DNA from: Roseateles subflavus
GTDB lineage: Bacteria; Pseudomonadota; Gammaproteobacteria; Burkholderiales; Burkholderiaceae_C
Length of the DNA stretch: 64,000 bases
Assembly: GCF_030285365.1 (NCBI RefSeq)
Contig: NZ_JASVDS010000005.1
Location: 124,001-188,000 of the forward strand
Reading direction: 5' to 3'
Positions 1 through 8,348 of this stretch are shown here, one piece after another. Positions within the stretch are counted from its first letter, which is position 1; each line of letters opens with the position of its first letter. Under the pieces are notes generated by a model. The model saw only the letters and a list, made by a program, of their open reading frames with translations, did not search any database and was not told the origin of the DNA. A program made the position numbers and the translations under genes.

Positions 1-446
1 GCATCATCATCGTGGACTTCATCGACATGACCCGCGAGGAGCATCGCGCCTCGGTGCTGTCGGAGTTCCGCAAGCAGCTGGCCAAGGACCGCACCAAGGT
101 CACCGTGGGGGGCTTCACGCAGCTGGGCCTCGTCGAGATGACCCGCAAGCGCACCCGCGAGTCGCTCGCGCGCATGCTCTGCGAGCCGTGCCCGACCTGC
201 GAGGGCCGCGGCCAGGTCAAGACGGCCCGCTCGGTCTGCTACGACATCATGCGGGAGATCCTGCGCGAGGCGCGGCAGTTCGCGCCCAAGGAGTTCCGCG
301 TGGTGGCGGCGGCCAATGTGGTCGAGATGCTGCTGGACGAGGAGAGCCAGCACCTGGCCGGCCTCTCGGACTTCATCGGGCGGCCCATCTCCCTGACCGC
401 CGAGCCGACCAACCAGACCGAGCACTACGACATCGTGTTACTGTGA
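1..446 (+). CDS. rng: Ribonuclease G, C-terminal part (cut by window edge)
   Basis: The open frame enters from the left edge and ends at a TGA, giving about 147 residues of the C-terminal third of an RNase E/G family endoribonuclease. The first residues contain the DFIDM segment, which in the family carries one of the two catalytic aspartates of the DNase-I-like subdomain. Further on, the CEPCPTC segment is the zinc-link CxxC that joins protomers of the tetramer. RNase G processes 16S rRNA 5' ends and degrades mRNA. The short tail after the zinc link, without an RNase E scaffold region, argues for RNase G and not E. The start lies outside the window. Confidence 0.9.
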   Translation, partial: IIIVDFIDMTREEHRASVLSEFRKQLAKDRTKVTVGGFTQLGLVEMTRKRTRESLARMLCEPCPTCEGRGQVKTARSVCYDIMREILREARQFAPKEFRVVAAANVVEMLLDEESQHLAGLSDFIGRPISLTAEPTNQTEHYDIVLL

Positions 447-562
447 TTCCCGGCAGGGGAGGCCGCCTGCGGCACAATCGGCGGACCGCCGCCGGGCTCG
501 CGTCCTGGCGGCCCTTGCAGCCGACGTGCGCTGCGTCCGAACGCTGACTTCCCGACTCGCCG

Positions 563-1876
563 ATGAACCGCACCTTCCTGCCCGTCCCGTCCCCGAGCAA
601 CCCGCTGCGCCGCCGCCTGCTGGTGTCCTGCGCGGCCTCCGCCGCCGCCTTCAGCCTGCCGGCCCGGGCCCAGTTCCGCGTCGAGATCTCCGGCGTGGGC
701 GGGACGCAGATCCCCATCGCCATCGCAGACTTCCGGGACGAGTCGCTGGCCGGCCAGTCCGTCGCCGCGATCGTGCGGGCCGACCTTGAGCGCAGCGGCC
801 AGTTCCGCTCCGTGGCCACGCCGGCCGGGCTCTCGGAGGCCATCAGCCCGAACTTCAATGAATGGCGCGGCAAGCAGGCCGACGCCCTGGCCGCCGGCTC
901 CATCGCCCGCCTGGCGGACGGCCGGCTCGACGTGCGGCACAAACTCTGGGACGTCGTCCGCGGGCAGGACCAGGGCGGTGAGGCCCAGGCCGTGCACCCC
1001 GACGACGTGCGCCTGGCCGCCCACCGCATCGCCGACAGCATCTACCAGAAGCTCACGGGCGACCGCGGCGTCTTCGCCACCCGCATGGCCTATGTCACCA
1101 AGACCGGCCCGCGCTACCAGCTGCGCATCACCGATGCCGACGGCGAGGGCGGCCAGATCGCGCTGAACAGCCCCGAGCCCATCATCTCGCCGGCGTGGTC
1201 GCCGGAAGGGCGCGAGATCGCCTATGTGTCCTTCGAGACGCGCAAGGCCGTGGTCTGGCTGCAGGACCTCTCCACCGGCCGCCGCCGTGCGCTGGCCGAC
1301 TTCCGCGGCTCCAACAGCGCACCGGCCTTCTCGCCGGACGGGCAGCGCCTGGCGCTCACGCTGTCGCTGGCCGGCGGCTCGCAGCTCTTCACCATCAGCC
1401 GCAACGGCGGGGATCCGCGCCGCCTGAGCCAGACCCGCGCGATCGACACCGAGCCGGTCTACAGCCCGGACGGCCAGCAGATCTACTTCGTCAGTGACCG
1501 CGGCGGCTCGCCCCAGATTTACCGCATGCCGGCCACTGGAGGCGAGGCCCAGCGCGTCACCTTCAACGGCAGCTACAACATCAGCCCGTCCCTCAGCCCG
1601 GACGGCAAGACCATGGCCTTCATCACCCGCGAGGGCGGCTCGACGTTCCGCCTGTGCGTGATGGACCTCGTGACGGGGCAGTCGCAGAAGATCACCGAGT
1701 CCACCGACGACGAGAGCCCCAGCTTCGCGCCCAACGGCAAGCTGATCGTCTACGCCACGCGGGCCGGCGGCCGCGACGTGCTGATGACGACGACGCTGGA
1801 CGGCCGCATCAAGGCCAAGCTCGTGGCCAGCACGGCCGATGTGCGCGAGCCGACGTGGGGGCCGTTCGGCCGCTGA
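563..1876 (+). CDS. tolB: Tol-Pal system beta-propeller protein TolB
   Basis: Periplasmic TolB, 437 residues, the usual family length. The N-terminus has an arginine-rich stretch (PLRRRLL) and hydrophobic core ending in ARA-Q, a plausible signal peptidase I site near residue 37. The TolB N-terminal domain follows, then repeated PD40/WD40-like blades recognised by recurring SPDG or APNG motifs (SPAWSPEG, AFSPDG, VYSPDG, SLSPDG, SFAPNG). TolB binds Pal and the TolA box partner and helps outer-membrane constriction at division. It is followed by pal and cpoB, but tolQ, tolR and tolA are not upstream: rng is. A CACAAT hexamer about 85 bases upstream could be its -10, but this is weak. Confidence 0.95.
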   Translation: MNRTFLPVPSPSNPLRRRLLVSCAASAAAFSLPARAQFRVEISGVGGTQIPIAIADFRDESLAGQSVAAIVRADLERSGQFRSVATPAGLSEAISPNFNEWRGKQADALAAGSIARLADGRLDVRHKLWDVVRGQDQGGEAQAVHPDDVRLAAHRIADSIYQKLTGDRGVFATRMAYVTKTGPRYQLRITDADGEGGQIALNSPEPIISPAWSPEGREIAYVSFETRKAVVWLQDLSTGRRRALADFRGSNSAPAFSPDGQRLALTLSLAGGSQLFTISRNGGDPRRLSQTRAIDTEPVYSPDGQQIYFVSDRGGSPQIYRMPATGGEAQRVTFNGSYNISPSLSPDGKTMAFITREGGSTFRLCVMDLVTGQSQKITESTDDESPSFAPNGKLIVYATRAGGRDVLMTTTLDGRIKAKLVASTADVREPTWGPFGR

Positions 1877-2051
1877 AGGGGTGGGGGCGACCGCCATTCA
1901 TGACCCCCCGGCAGCATTTGGTTCCATCTGATCGTGGCCTGTGCCCGAAGTCATGTGGGCTTTGAGTCAAAATACGGCCCGAGCCGGGACCGCCTCGGCC
2001 GCCGGATGCGTTCGAAGTGAACAAACGGACATTGAGGATCCAAGGAGAGAA

Positions 2052-2579
2052 ATGATGCAATTGCACAAGTTGGCACTGGGTGTGCTCGTGGCTGCCGGTC
2101 TGGCCGCCTGCTCGTCGACCAAGCTGGAAGAGCCGGCACCGGTGGTGACCCCGCCCGCGCAGCCCCCGGTCGTCCAGAAGGAAACGCCGCCGCCCGTGAC
2201 CAAGGTGAACACCGTGGACCTGGACTCCGAGCTGCTGAACGCCGCCAACGCCAAGGGCCGCACCGTCTTCTTCGACTTCGACAGCTTCGTGGTCAAGGGT
2301 GAGTACACCCCCCTGATCGAAGCCCACGCCAAGCGTCTGAAGAACAACGCCAAGGTCAAGCTGAGCCTGGAAGGCCACGCTGACGAGCGCGGCGGCCGCG
2401 AGTACAACCTGGCCCTGGGCCAGAAGCGTGCCGAGGCCGTGGCTCAGTCCATGAGCCTGCTGGGCGTGGCCGCTGGCCAGGCTGAGCCGGTGAGCTTTGG
2501 CAAGGAGCGTCCTGCTGTGGAAGGCCACAACGAGGAAGCCTGGGCCAAGAACCGTCGCGTCGAACTGAAGGACAAGTGA
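2052..2579 (+). CDS. pal: Peptidoglycan-associated lipoprotein Pal
   Basis: Outer-membrane lipoprotein of 175 residues. The ATG at this position is chosen because it is preceded by AAGGAGA about 5 bases upstream and starts a short lipoprotein signal whose lipobox LAAC places the lipidated cysteine at residue 20; the following serine fits outer-membrane sorting. A proline-rich tether (about residues 27-50) leads into an OmpA-like peptidoglycan-binding domain with the HADERG and NLALGQKRAEAV motifs. It partners with TolB and anchors the outer membrane to peptidoglycan. The gene lies 175 bases after tolB and one base before cpoB, so pal-cpoB are co-transcribed. A second ATG follows immediately and is an equally possible start. 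Confidence 0.95.
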   Translation: MMQLHKLALGVLVAAGLAACSSTKLEEPAPVVTPPAQPPVVQKETPPPVTKVNTVDLDSELLNAANAKGRTVFFDFDSFVVKGEYTPLIEAHAKRLKNNAKVKLSLEGHADERGGREYNLALGQKRAEAVAQSMSLLGVAAGQAEPVSFGKERPAVEGHNEEAWAKNRRVELKDK

Positions 2580-2580
2580 G

Positions 2581-3369
2581 ATGCAGGCCTTGCGACCCCG
2601 TCTGAGTGCCCTGGCCCTGGTCTGCGCGACCCTGGCCGTGAGCCTGCCGGCGCGTGCCGGCTTGTTCGAGGATGACGAGGCCCGCAAGGCCATCCTGGAC
2701 CTGCGGGCGAAGCTGCAGCAGATGGAGGACGCCCAGCGCGTCCGCCAGGAGCAGCTGAGCTCGCAGTCCCAGGACCAGCAGTCGGCGCAAGCGCGCAGCC
2801 TGCTGGACCTCAGTGCCCAGATCGAGGCCCTGCGCGTGGAGATCGCCAAGCTGCGCGGTCAGAACGAGCAGCTGGCCCGCGACCTCGCCGAAACCCAGCG
2901 CCGCGTCACCGACCAGGCCCAGAACCTGGACGCCCGCCTCAAGCCGCTGGAGCCGCAGAAGGTCAGCCTCGACGGCAAGGAATTCAACGTCGATCCCGAG
3001 GAACGCCGTCAGTACGAAGCCGCCATCGGCGCCGTGCGCAAGGGTGATTTCGCCGAGGCCGTGTCCGGCTTCAATGCCTTCCTGAAGCGCTATCCCGCCA
3101 GCGGCTACGCCGACTCGGCCCGCTTCTGGCTGGGCAATGCCCAGTACGGCAAGCGCGACTACCGCGACGCGATCACCAGCTTCAAGTCGCTGATCGTGGC
3201 CAACCCCGAGCACCCGCGTGCCGCCGAGGCCCTGCTGGCCCTGGCCAACTGCCAGATCGAGCTCAAGGACCTGAAGTCCGCCAAGCGCAGTCTGGAAGAT
3301 CTCGTGAAGGCCTATCCCGGCACCGAGGCAGCGCAAGCCGCCAAGGAACGACTCAAGGCCCTCAAGTAG
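2581..3369 (+). CDS. cpoB: Cell division coordinator CpoB (YbgF)
   Basis: Periplasmic CpoB/YbgF, 262 residues. It has a signal peptide ending near ARA-G (residue 22), a long coiled coil rich in Q, E, L and R (about residues 25-125) that mediates trimerisation in the family, and a C-terminal tetratricopeptide region (about 140-262) with repeats such as YPASGYADSARFWLGNAQY. In E. coli it links PBP1B activity to Tol-driven constriction. The start is one base after the pal stop, so translation is coupled. A rho-independent terminator follows about 50 bases after the stop, closing the tolB-pal-cpoB unit. Confidence 0.93.
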   Translation: MQALRPRLSALALVCATLAVSLPARAGLFEDDEARKAILDLRAKLQQMEDAQRVRQEQLSSQSQDQQSAQARSLLDLSAQIEALRVEIAKLRGQNEQLARDLAETQRRVTDQAQNLDARLKPLEPQKVSLDGKEFNVDPEERRQYEAAIGAVRKGDFAEAVSGFNAFLKRYPASGYADSARFWLGNAQYGKRDYRDAITSFKSLIVANPEHPRAAEALLALANCQIELKDLKSAKRSLEDLVKAYPGTEAAQAAKERLKALK

Positions 3370-3415
3370 TCATGGCGGGTCAGGCAAGACCTGGCCCCAT
3401 CCTCACGATTCCCCG

Positions 3416-3446
3416 AACCCCGCCCGGATTGCTCAGGCGGGGTTTT
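3416..3446 (+). terminator. Rho-independent terminator after cpoB
   Basis: A 9-bp stem (AACCCCGCC paired with GGCGGGGTT) with an 11-base loop runs into TTTT. It ends the tol-pal operon and sits just before tcdA. Confidence 0.8.
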
Positions 3447-3465
3447 GCATTTCTGATGTGTCACC

Positions 3466-4290
3466 ATGAACGCCATGAGCGAACAGCCCCCGCCCATCCC
3501 CGCCGTTGCGGACCCTGACAGCGAGCGCCGCTTCGGCGGCCTGCGCCGTCTGTATGGCGAGCGCGACTACCAGCGCCTGCGCGGCGCGCGCTTTGCCGTG
3601 GTGGGCGTGGGCGGCGTGGGGTCCTGGGCCGTGGAGGCGCTCGCACGCTGCGGCGTGGCCGAGCTGGTGCTGATCGACCTCGACCAGGTCGCGGAGTCCA
3701 ACATCAACCGCCAGATCCAGGCGCTGGGCAGTACCGTGGGGATGGCCAAGATCGACGCGCTGCGGGACCGCATCCGCGATATCCATCCCCAGTGCCGGGT
3801 GGTGGGCATCGAGGAGTTCGTCGAGCCGGGCAACTGGCCGGATCTGCTGCAGGGGCGGGCGATCGACGGCCTCATCGACGCCTGCGACCAGGTACGTGCC
3901 AAGGCGGCGCTGGCGGCCTGGGCGCGGCAGACGGGCCATGCCTTCGTGACGGTCGGCGCTGCCGGCGGCAAGCGAGCCTCGCATTTGCTGGAGGTGCAAG
4001 ACCTGGCCCTCACCACGCACGACCCGCTGCTGGCGAGCCTGCGCCAGCGCCTGCGCAAGGAGCACGGCCTGGCCCGGCAGGGCAAGATGGGCGTGAGCTG
4101 CGTGTTCTCGCGCGAAGCGGTGCAGCGACCGGAGGCGGCCTGCGCCGTGGACGGGGGCGCGCCGGGCCCGGTGGACGGCAGCCTCAACTGCGCGGGCTAT
4201 GGTTCCAGCGTGATGGTCACCGCGGCCTTCGGCATGACTGCCGCCGCGGAGCTGGTGAAAGAATTTTTGCAAACCTCTTGCGCGGACTGA
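3466..4290 (+). CDS. tcdA: tRNA threonylcarbamoyladenosine dehydratase TcdA (CsdL)
   Basis: ThiF/E1-like enzyme of 274 residues that uses ATP to convert t6A37 in ANN-decoding tRNAs to cyclic ct6A. The N-terminal half carries the nucleotide-binding glycine motif GVGGVGSWAVEALAR, followed by the adenylation aspartates in LIDLDQVAESNINRQ, where the NINRQ arginine is typical of E1-like folds. The C-terminal part has the Y-G-S-S-VMVTAAFG membrane-like helix seen in TcdA. No strong Shine-Dalgarno sequence precedes the chosen ATG; a second Met is three codons inside. It is a single gene between the cpoB terminator and the tRNA-Lys cluster, whose promoter overlaps its 3' end. Two of its likely substrates, tRNA-Lys, are next door. 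Confidence 0.92.
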   Translation: MNAMSEQPPPIPAVADPDSERRFGGLRRLYGERDYQRLRGARFAVVGVGGVGSWAVEALARCGVAELVLIDLDQVAESNINRQIQALGSTVGMAKIDALRDRIRDIHPQCRVVGIEEFVEPGNWPDLLQGRAIDGLIDACDQVRAKAALAAWARQTGHAFVTVGAAGGKRASHLLEVQDLALTTHDPLLASLRQRLRKEHGLARQGKMGVSCVFSREAVQRPEAACAVDGGAPGPVDGSLNCAGYGSSVMVTAAFGMTAAAELVKEFLQTSCAD

Positions 4291-4307
4291 AAAACTGCTC
4301 CTATAAT
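4278..4307 (+). promoter_or_regulatory. Sigma-70 promoter for the tRNA-Lys cluster
   Basis: TTGCGC and a consensus TATAAT are separated by 18 bases, overlapping the last codons of tcdA. The first tRNA begins about 87 bases after the -10, leaving an 80-base leader with no obvious function. Confidence 0.7.
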
Positions 4308-4393
4308 CTGAGGCTCTGCTGATGAGTACAGCGCTGAAGCAAACGGCTTTAAACAAGCCGGGTCGTTGAGGCAGCCGTAGCTCAACAAGGCTC

Positions 4394-4469
4394 GGGTTGT
4401 TAGCTCAGTCGGTAGAGCAGCGGACTTTTAATCCGTTGGTCGCAGGTTCGAATCCTGCACAACCCACCA
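4394..4469 (+). tRNA. tRNA-Lys (anticodon TTT)
   Basis: A 76-base cloverleaf with encoded CCA. The acceptor stem GGGTTGT pairs with ACAACCC, the anticodon loop CTTTTAA gives TTT, and the T-arm has GGTTCGAATCC. It is the first of three lysine tRNAs in one cluster. Confidence 0.97.
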
Positions 4470-4490
4470 GTTTCGGTCGGTTTCGATCAC

Positions 4491-4566
4491 GGGCTCTTAG
4501 CTCAGTTGGTAGAGCAGCGGACTCTTAATCCGTTGGTCGTAGGTTCGAATCCTACAGGGCCCACCA
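4491..4566 (+). tRNA. tRNA-Lys (anticodon CTT), copy 1
   Basis: A 76-base cloverleaf with encoded CCA. The acceptor stem is GGGCTCT with AGGGCCC, and the anticodon loop CTCTTAA gives CTT. It starts 21 bases after the previous tRNA and is identical to the next copy. Confidence 0.97.
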
Positions 4567-4605
4567 AGTTTTCTTGGCAGGCGTGATCGAAGGCGATGAG
4601 GGATT

Positions 4606-4681
4606 GGGCTCTTAGCTCAGTTGGTAGAGCAGCGGACTCTTAATCCGTTGGTCGTAGGTTCGAATCCTACAGGGCCCACCA
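4606..4681 (+). tRNA. tRNA-Lys (anticodon CTT), copy 2
   Basis: An exact 76-base duplicate of the preceding tRNA-Lys(CTT), 39 bases further on, followed within 10 bases by a strong terminator. The duplication suits the heavy AAG codon use visible in this GC-rich genome. Confidence 0.97.
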
Positions 4682-4690
4682 AAACAGACA

Positions 4691-4719
4691 GGGACTCGTC
4701 GAAAGACGAGTCCCTTTTT
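4691..4719 (+). terminator. Terminator of the tRNA-Lys cluster
   Basis: A perfect 10-bp stem (GGGACTCGTC with GACGAGTCCC) capped by a GAAA tetraloop and followed by TTTTT. Confidence 0.93.
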
Positions 4720-4875
4720 GTTTTGCGCTGTGTGCTCGGCCCGGTGCCGGTCGCTCCTCGTGCGCCTTTGCACGCTTGCCGGCCGCTTCAAGGTGCCAAT
4801 CCCGACCGCCGACGCGCCTGTGAAGATTTGTTTCAGTATCATTCGGGGTTTGTCCGCGCCTCTTCCCGGCGCGGC

Positions 4876-6489
4876 ATGGATTCCGGGGATCACAGGGCGA
4901 TGGACAGCAGCAAGGACACCCTCAGCCTGGGCGCGGCGCCCCGGGGCGTCGGCCTGCGCCTGGGGCCCTGGCAGCTGGACATGCAGAGCCGCCGCGACGC
5001 TGGCCGCCTGCTCGTCGGCTTTCTGGTCTTTCACCTGCTGCTGTGGGTCGTCAGCTCCGCGCTGACCCACCGTGCGCCGCCCTGGGACAACATCGAGCAG
5101 CTCGTCTGGCAGCAGTCGCTGCAGTGGGGCTACTACAAGCATCCGCCGTTCCCGACCTGGTGGCTCAGCTTCTGGACCACGCTGCTGGGCAACTCGATCT
5201 GGGTGACCTTCTTCGCCGCGCAGCTGAGCGTGGTGCTGATGCTCTACATGGTCTGGCGCATCGGCCTGCTGGTGATGTCGCCGGCACGCGCGCTCAGCGC
5301 CGTGCTGCTGAGCAGCCTGCTGATCTACCACGGCATCCACGGCATCATGGCCAACCACAACACGGTGCAGCTCATGCCCGTGGCGCTGCTGCTGTGGACG
5401 GGCCTGCTGGCCGTGCGCGAGGGCGGCTGGGGCCGCTGGCTGCTGGCCGGTCTCGCGGCGGCGCTGTGCATGCTGACCAAGTACAGCGCGCTCATCTGGC
5501 TGGCGGTGCTGGGCCTGTGGATGCTCCAGGACGTGCGCATGCGCCGCCTGCGCCCCTGGCTGGGGGCAGGTCTTGCCCTGCTGGTGGCTGCGGTGCTGTT
5601 CGCGCCGCACATCCAGTGGCTGCTGCGCGAGGGCGCGCCGAGCCTCGGCTACGTGAGCAAGGCCGTCAACGGCGAGAACGATGCCTCCACGCTTGGCCAT
5701 TGGGGGCGGCTGGCCAACTTCGTGGTGATCCAGTTCGGCCGCGCCTTGCCGCTGCTGCTGGCGACGGGGCTGATGGCAGGGCTGCTGCGCGGCAAGGCGC
5801 GGTGGCCGCTGGCAGACGCGCCCGAGCGTCCGGAAGCGCGCTTCATCACCTTCATGGCCCTCGGCCCGGTGCTGCTGACGTCCCTGCTGGGCGTGGCCGG
5901 CGTGAAGCTGGGATCCGCCTGGGCCGCGACCTTCTTCGTGGTGCTGGGCCTGTGGCTGATGCGCTTCGTGCCGGCCCATGAGCCCCATCGCATGGTGCGC
6001 ACGGCGCTCACCATCGCGGTCGTCTTCGAGCTGCTGATGGCGCTGAGCCAGGTCGTGGTCAACGGCTGGCTGGTGGACCTCAAGGACCGCCCGGCCCGCG
6101 CGAACTTCCCCGCCCAGAACCTGGCCGCGCAGGTCGATGCCGTCTGGCGCAAGCACCAGCCGGGGGCACTGCACATCGTCGTGGGCGAGACGTGGCTGGC
6201 GGGCAATGTCTCGGTGCATGCGCCGACGCACCCGCTGGTGTTCCTCGACGCCGACCCGCAGAAGTCCCCCTGGGTGAAGCCGGAGATGATCCGCCAGTGC
6301 GGGGCCCTGATCGTGGTCGACGTGCGCGACCTGGGCCAGCTGCCGCCCGCCGTCGACGACCTGCGCGAGCAGGCCTATGCCCAGGGGCAGATCGACCTGC
6401 CCTGGACGCGGCGTGGCACCGGCCCGCATCTGCAGGTGGAATGGTCCATCGTGGCGCCGGAGAAGCCCGGCCTGTGCCCGCTGCACTGA
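4876..6489 (+). CDS. ArnT/GT39-like membrane glycosyltransferase
   Basis: A predicted polyprenyl-phosphate-sugar-dependent glycosyltransferase of about 537 residues. After a short cytosolic N-terminus and the first membrane helix (about 43-62), the first periplasmic loop carries WDNIEQ (Asp71, Glu74) and YYKHPP (86-91). This matches the acidic catalytic loop and YxxHPP signature of the PMT_2 (dolichyl-phosphate-mannose-mannosyltransferase-like) family. About nine to ten hydrophobic helices follow to residue 400, then a soluble periplasmic domain to the end. The substrate cannot be told; relatives modify lipid A, cell-surface glycans or proteins. The start is uncertain: another in-frame ATG lies eight codons downstream, and neither has a good ribosome site. 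It stands alone after the tRNA terminator. Confidence 0.78.
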   Translation: MDSGDHRAMDSSKDTLSLGAAPRGVGLRLGPWQLDMQSRRDAGRLLVGFLVFHLLLWVVSSALTHRAPPWDNIEQLVWQQSLQWGYYKHPPFPTWWLSFWTTLLGNSIWVTFFAAQLSVVLMLYMVWRIGLLVMSPARALSAVLLSSLLIYHGIHGIMANHNTVQLMPVALLLWTGLLAVREGGWGRWLLAGLAAALCMLTKYSALIWLAVLGLWMLQDVRMRRLRPWLGAGLALLVAAVLFAPHIQWLLREGAPSLGYVSKAVNGENDASTLGHWGRLANFVVIQFGRALPLLLATGLMAGLLRGKARWPLADAPERPEARFITFMALGPVLLTSLLGVAGVKLGSAWAATFFVVLGLWLMRFVPAHEPHRMVRTALTIAVVFELLMALSQVVVNGWLVDLKDRPARANFPAQNLAAQVDAVWRKHQPGALHIVVGETWLAGNVSVHAPTHPLVFLDADPQKSPWVKPEMIRQCGALIVVDVRDLGQLPPAVDDLREQAYAQGQIDLPWTRRGTGPHLQVEWSIVAPEKPGLCPLH

Positions 6490-6511
6490 ACCGCGGCCGG
6501 CCGAGGCCGGC

Positions 6512-6517
6512 TAGCAT
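6512..6517 (+). promoter_or_regulatory. -10-like TAGCAT six bases before a start codon
   Basis: The hexamer ends six bases before the ATG of the LysE-family gene, which has no Shine-Dalgarno sequence. This would place the transcription start at or next to the ATG (leaderless mRNA). The -35 is not recognisable. Confidence 0.4.
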
Positions 6518-6523
6518 GGCGCG

Positions 6524-7138
6524 ATGAAGCTGTACCTGCTCTTCCTGCTCGTGGCCGCGGCGACGGTGGCCAGCCCCGGCCCCGGCGTGATGCTCTCGCT
6601 CAACAACGCCCTGCGGCTCGGCTGGCGCGGCAGCCTGCCGGGCATTGCCGGCGTGGCGGCAGGCGCAGCCGTGGTAGCCGGCATCTCGGCCACGAGCCTC
6701 GGGCTGCTGCTGGCACAGTCGGCGCTGGCCTTCACCGTCATCCAGCTGCTCGGCGCGGGCTATCTGGTGTGGCTGGGGATCAAGCTGTGGCGTGCCCCGG
6801 CCCAGGACTGGGCGGACGCCGGGCAGGCGCCCGTCCTGAGCCCGTCGCGGCGTTTCCTCGAGGGCCTGACGCTGCAGTTCACGAATCCCAAGGCCATCGT
6901 CTTCTTCCTGTCCATCCTGCCGCAGTTCGTGGACCCGGCCCGGCCGGCGGGGCCGCAGCTCGTGCTACTGGTGCTCAGCTATGCGGGGCTGGTGCTTCTC
7001 ATCCACAGCCTCTACGCCTGGGCGGCGCAGTCGGTGCGGCAGTTCCTCGGCTCGGCCCGGGGCCGCCGCTGGTTCCAGCGCGGCAGCGGGCTCGTGTTCA
7101 TCGGCTTCGGCCTCGCCCTGGCGCGCGCCGGGCGCTGA
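6524..7138 (+). CDS. LysE/RhtB-family amino-acid exporter
   Basis: An inner-membrane protein of 204 residues with five to six predicted membrane helices. The N-terminal segment has the family signature SPGPGVMLSLNNALRLGWRG near residues 17-36, and the central region has FTNPKAIVFFLSILPQF, a hallmark of RhtB/LysE exporters. The family exports homoserine, threonine, leucine or lysine, or related metabolites, by proton antiport; the substrate here is not predictable. No Shine-Dalgarno sequence is visible, and a -10-like element lies six bases upstream, so it may be translated from a leaderless message. It is a single gene between the glycosyltransferase and apbC. Confidence 0.88.
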   Translation: MKLYLLFLLVAAATVASPGPGVMLSLNNALRLGWRGSLPGIAGVAAGAAVVAGISATSLGLLLAQSALAFTVIQLLGAGYLVWLGIKLWRAPAQDWADAGQAPVLSPSRRFLEGLTLQFTNPKAIVFFLSILPQFVDPARPAGPQLVLLVLSYAGLVLLIHSLYAWAAQSVRQFLGSARGRRWFQRGSGLVFIGFGLALARAGR

Positions 7139-7249
7139 GGCCTCGCGCGGCGCCCGCGCGCGCAACCCCTCGCGCGGCGGGCCTTTCAAGGCCTTCGCTC
7201 GTTTGCCGAGGTCCCCTGGGCTAGACTGCCCGGCTTGCGAGAGTCCCCC

Positions 7250-8344
7250 ATGAGCATGAATCAAGAAGCCCTGGTGCTGCAGGCCCTGCAGCGCGTCCTC
7301 GACCCTGTCACCCAGCAGGATTTCGTCAGCAGCAAGCAGATCCGGCAGCTGCGCATCGAGGGCGACGCCCTGAGCTTCGAGCTCGAGATGGGCTACCCGG
7401 CCGCCGGCCTGCACGAGACGCTGCGTAAGTCGCTGACCACCGCGGCGCTCGGCGTGCCCGGCATCGCCCGCGTGGACATCCGCATCAGCACCCGAATCGT
7501 GGCCCATGCCGTGCAGCGCGGCGTGCAGCTGCTGCCCGGCGTGAAGAACATCGTGGCCGTGGCCTCGGGCAAGGGCGGCGTGGGCAAGAGCACCACCGCG
7601 GCCAACCTGGCCCTGGCCCTGGCGGCCGAGGGCGCCCGCGTGGGCCTGCTCGACGCCGACATCTACGGCCCGAGCCAGCCCCTGATGATGGGGGCCAGCG
7701 GCCAGCCGCAGTCCGAGGACGGCAAGACCATGGAGCCCCTGATGGCGCATGGCGTCCAGCTCATGTCCATCGGATTCCTCGTCGCCGAGGACCAGGCCAT
7801 GGTCTGGCGCGGCCCCATGGCCACGCAGGCGCTGGAGCAGCTGCTGCGCCAGACGAACTGGCACGACCTGGACTACCTCATCGTCGACATGCCGCCCGGC
7901 ACCGGCGACATCCAGCTGACGCTGTCGCAGCGCGTGCCCGTGACGGGCGCCGTCATCGTGACCACGCCGCAGGACATCGCGCTGATCGACGCCAAGAAGG
8001 GCCTCAAGATGTTCGAGAAGGTGGGCGTGCCCATCCTCGGTCTGGTCGAGAACATGGCGGTGCACATCTGCACGAACTGCGGCCATGCCGAGCACATCTT
8101 CGGCGCCGAGGGCGGCCAGAAGATGGCCGCGCAGTACGGCCTGCCGTATCTGGGCGGGCTGCCGCTGGCGATGTCCATCCGCGAACAGGCCGACGCCGGC
8201 CGCCCGAGCGTGGTGGCGGACCCCGATGGCGAGATCGCGCAGCGCTACCGCGGCATCGCGCGCCAGGTGGCCGCGCGCATCGCGAGCCAGGCGAAGGACT
8301 ACTCGTCAAAGTTCCCGACCATCACCATCTCGAAGAACAGCTGA
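7250..8344 (+). CDS. apbC: Iron-sulfur cluster carrier protein ApbC/Mrp
   Basis: A MinD/Mrp-type P-loop ATPase of 364 residues that carries and transfers Fe-S clusters. An N-terminal MIP18/DUF59-like domain (about 1-85) precedes the deviant Walker A motif GKGGVGKST near residue 108. The YIVDMPPGTGD segment and the C-terminal CTNC pair, which holds the bridging cluster at the dimer interface, are both present. The ATG is chosen because GAGAG sits six bases upstream; a TTG five codons earlier is in frame but less likely. A TAGACT hexamer about 22 bases upstream could be the -10. The nitroreductase gene follows after four bases, so the two form an operon. Confidence 0.94.
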   Translation: MSMNQEALVLQALQRVLDPVTQQDFVSSKQIRQLRIEGDALSFELEMGYPAAGLHETLRKSLTTAALGVPGIARVDIRISTRIVAHAVQRGVQLLPGVKNIVAVASGKGGVGKSTTAANLALALAAEGARVGLLDADIYGPSQPLMMGASGQPQSEDGKTMEPLMAHGVQLMSIGFLVAEDQAMVWRGPMATQALEQLLRQTNWHDLDYLIVDMPPGTGDIQLTLSQRVPVTGAVIVTTPQDIALIDAKKGLKMFEKVGVPILGLVENMAVHICTNCGHAEHIFGAEGGQKMAAQYGLPYLGGLPLAMSIREQADAGRPSVVADPDGEIAQRYRGIARQVAARIASQAKDYSSKFPTITISKNS

Positions 8345-8348
8345 GGCC

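Noticed and set aside
4394..4681. Tandem tRNA-Lys genes as a phage or island attachment site
   Set aside because: No integrase, no partial 3' tRNA repeat and no foreign genes next to them; the copies are complete with promoter and terminator.
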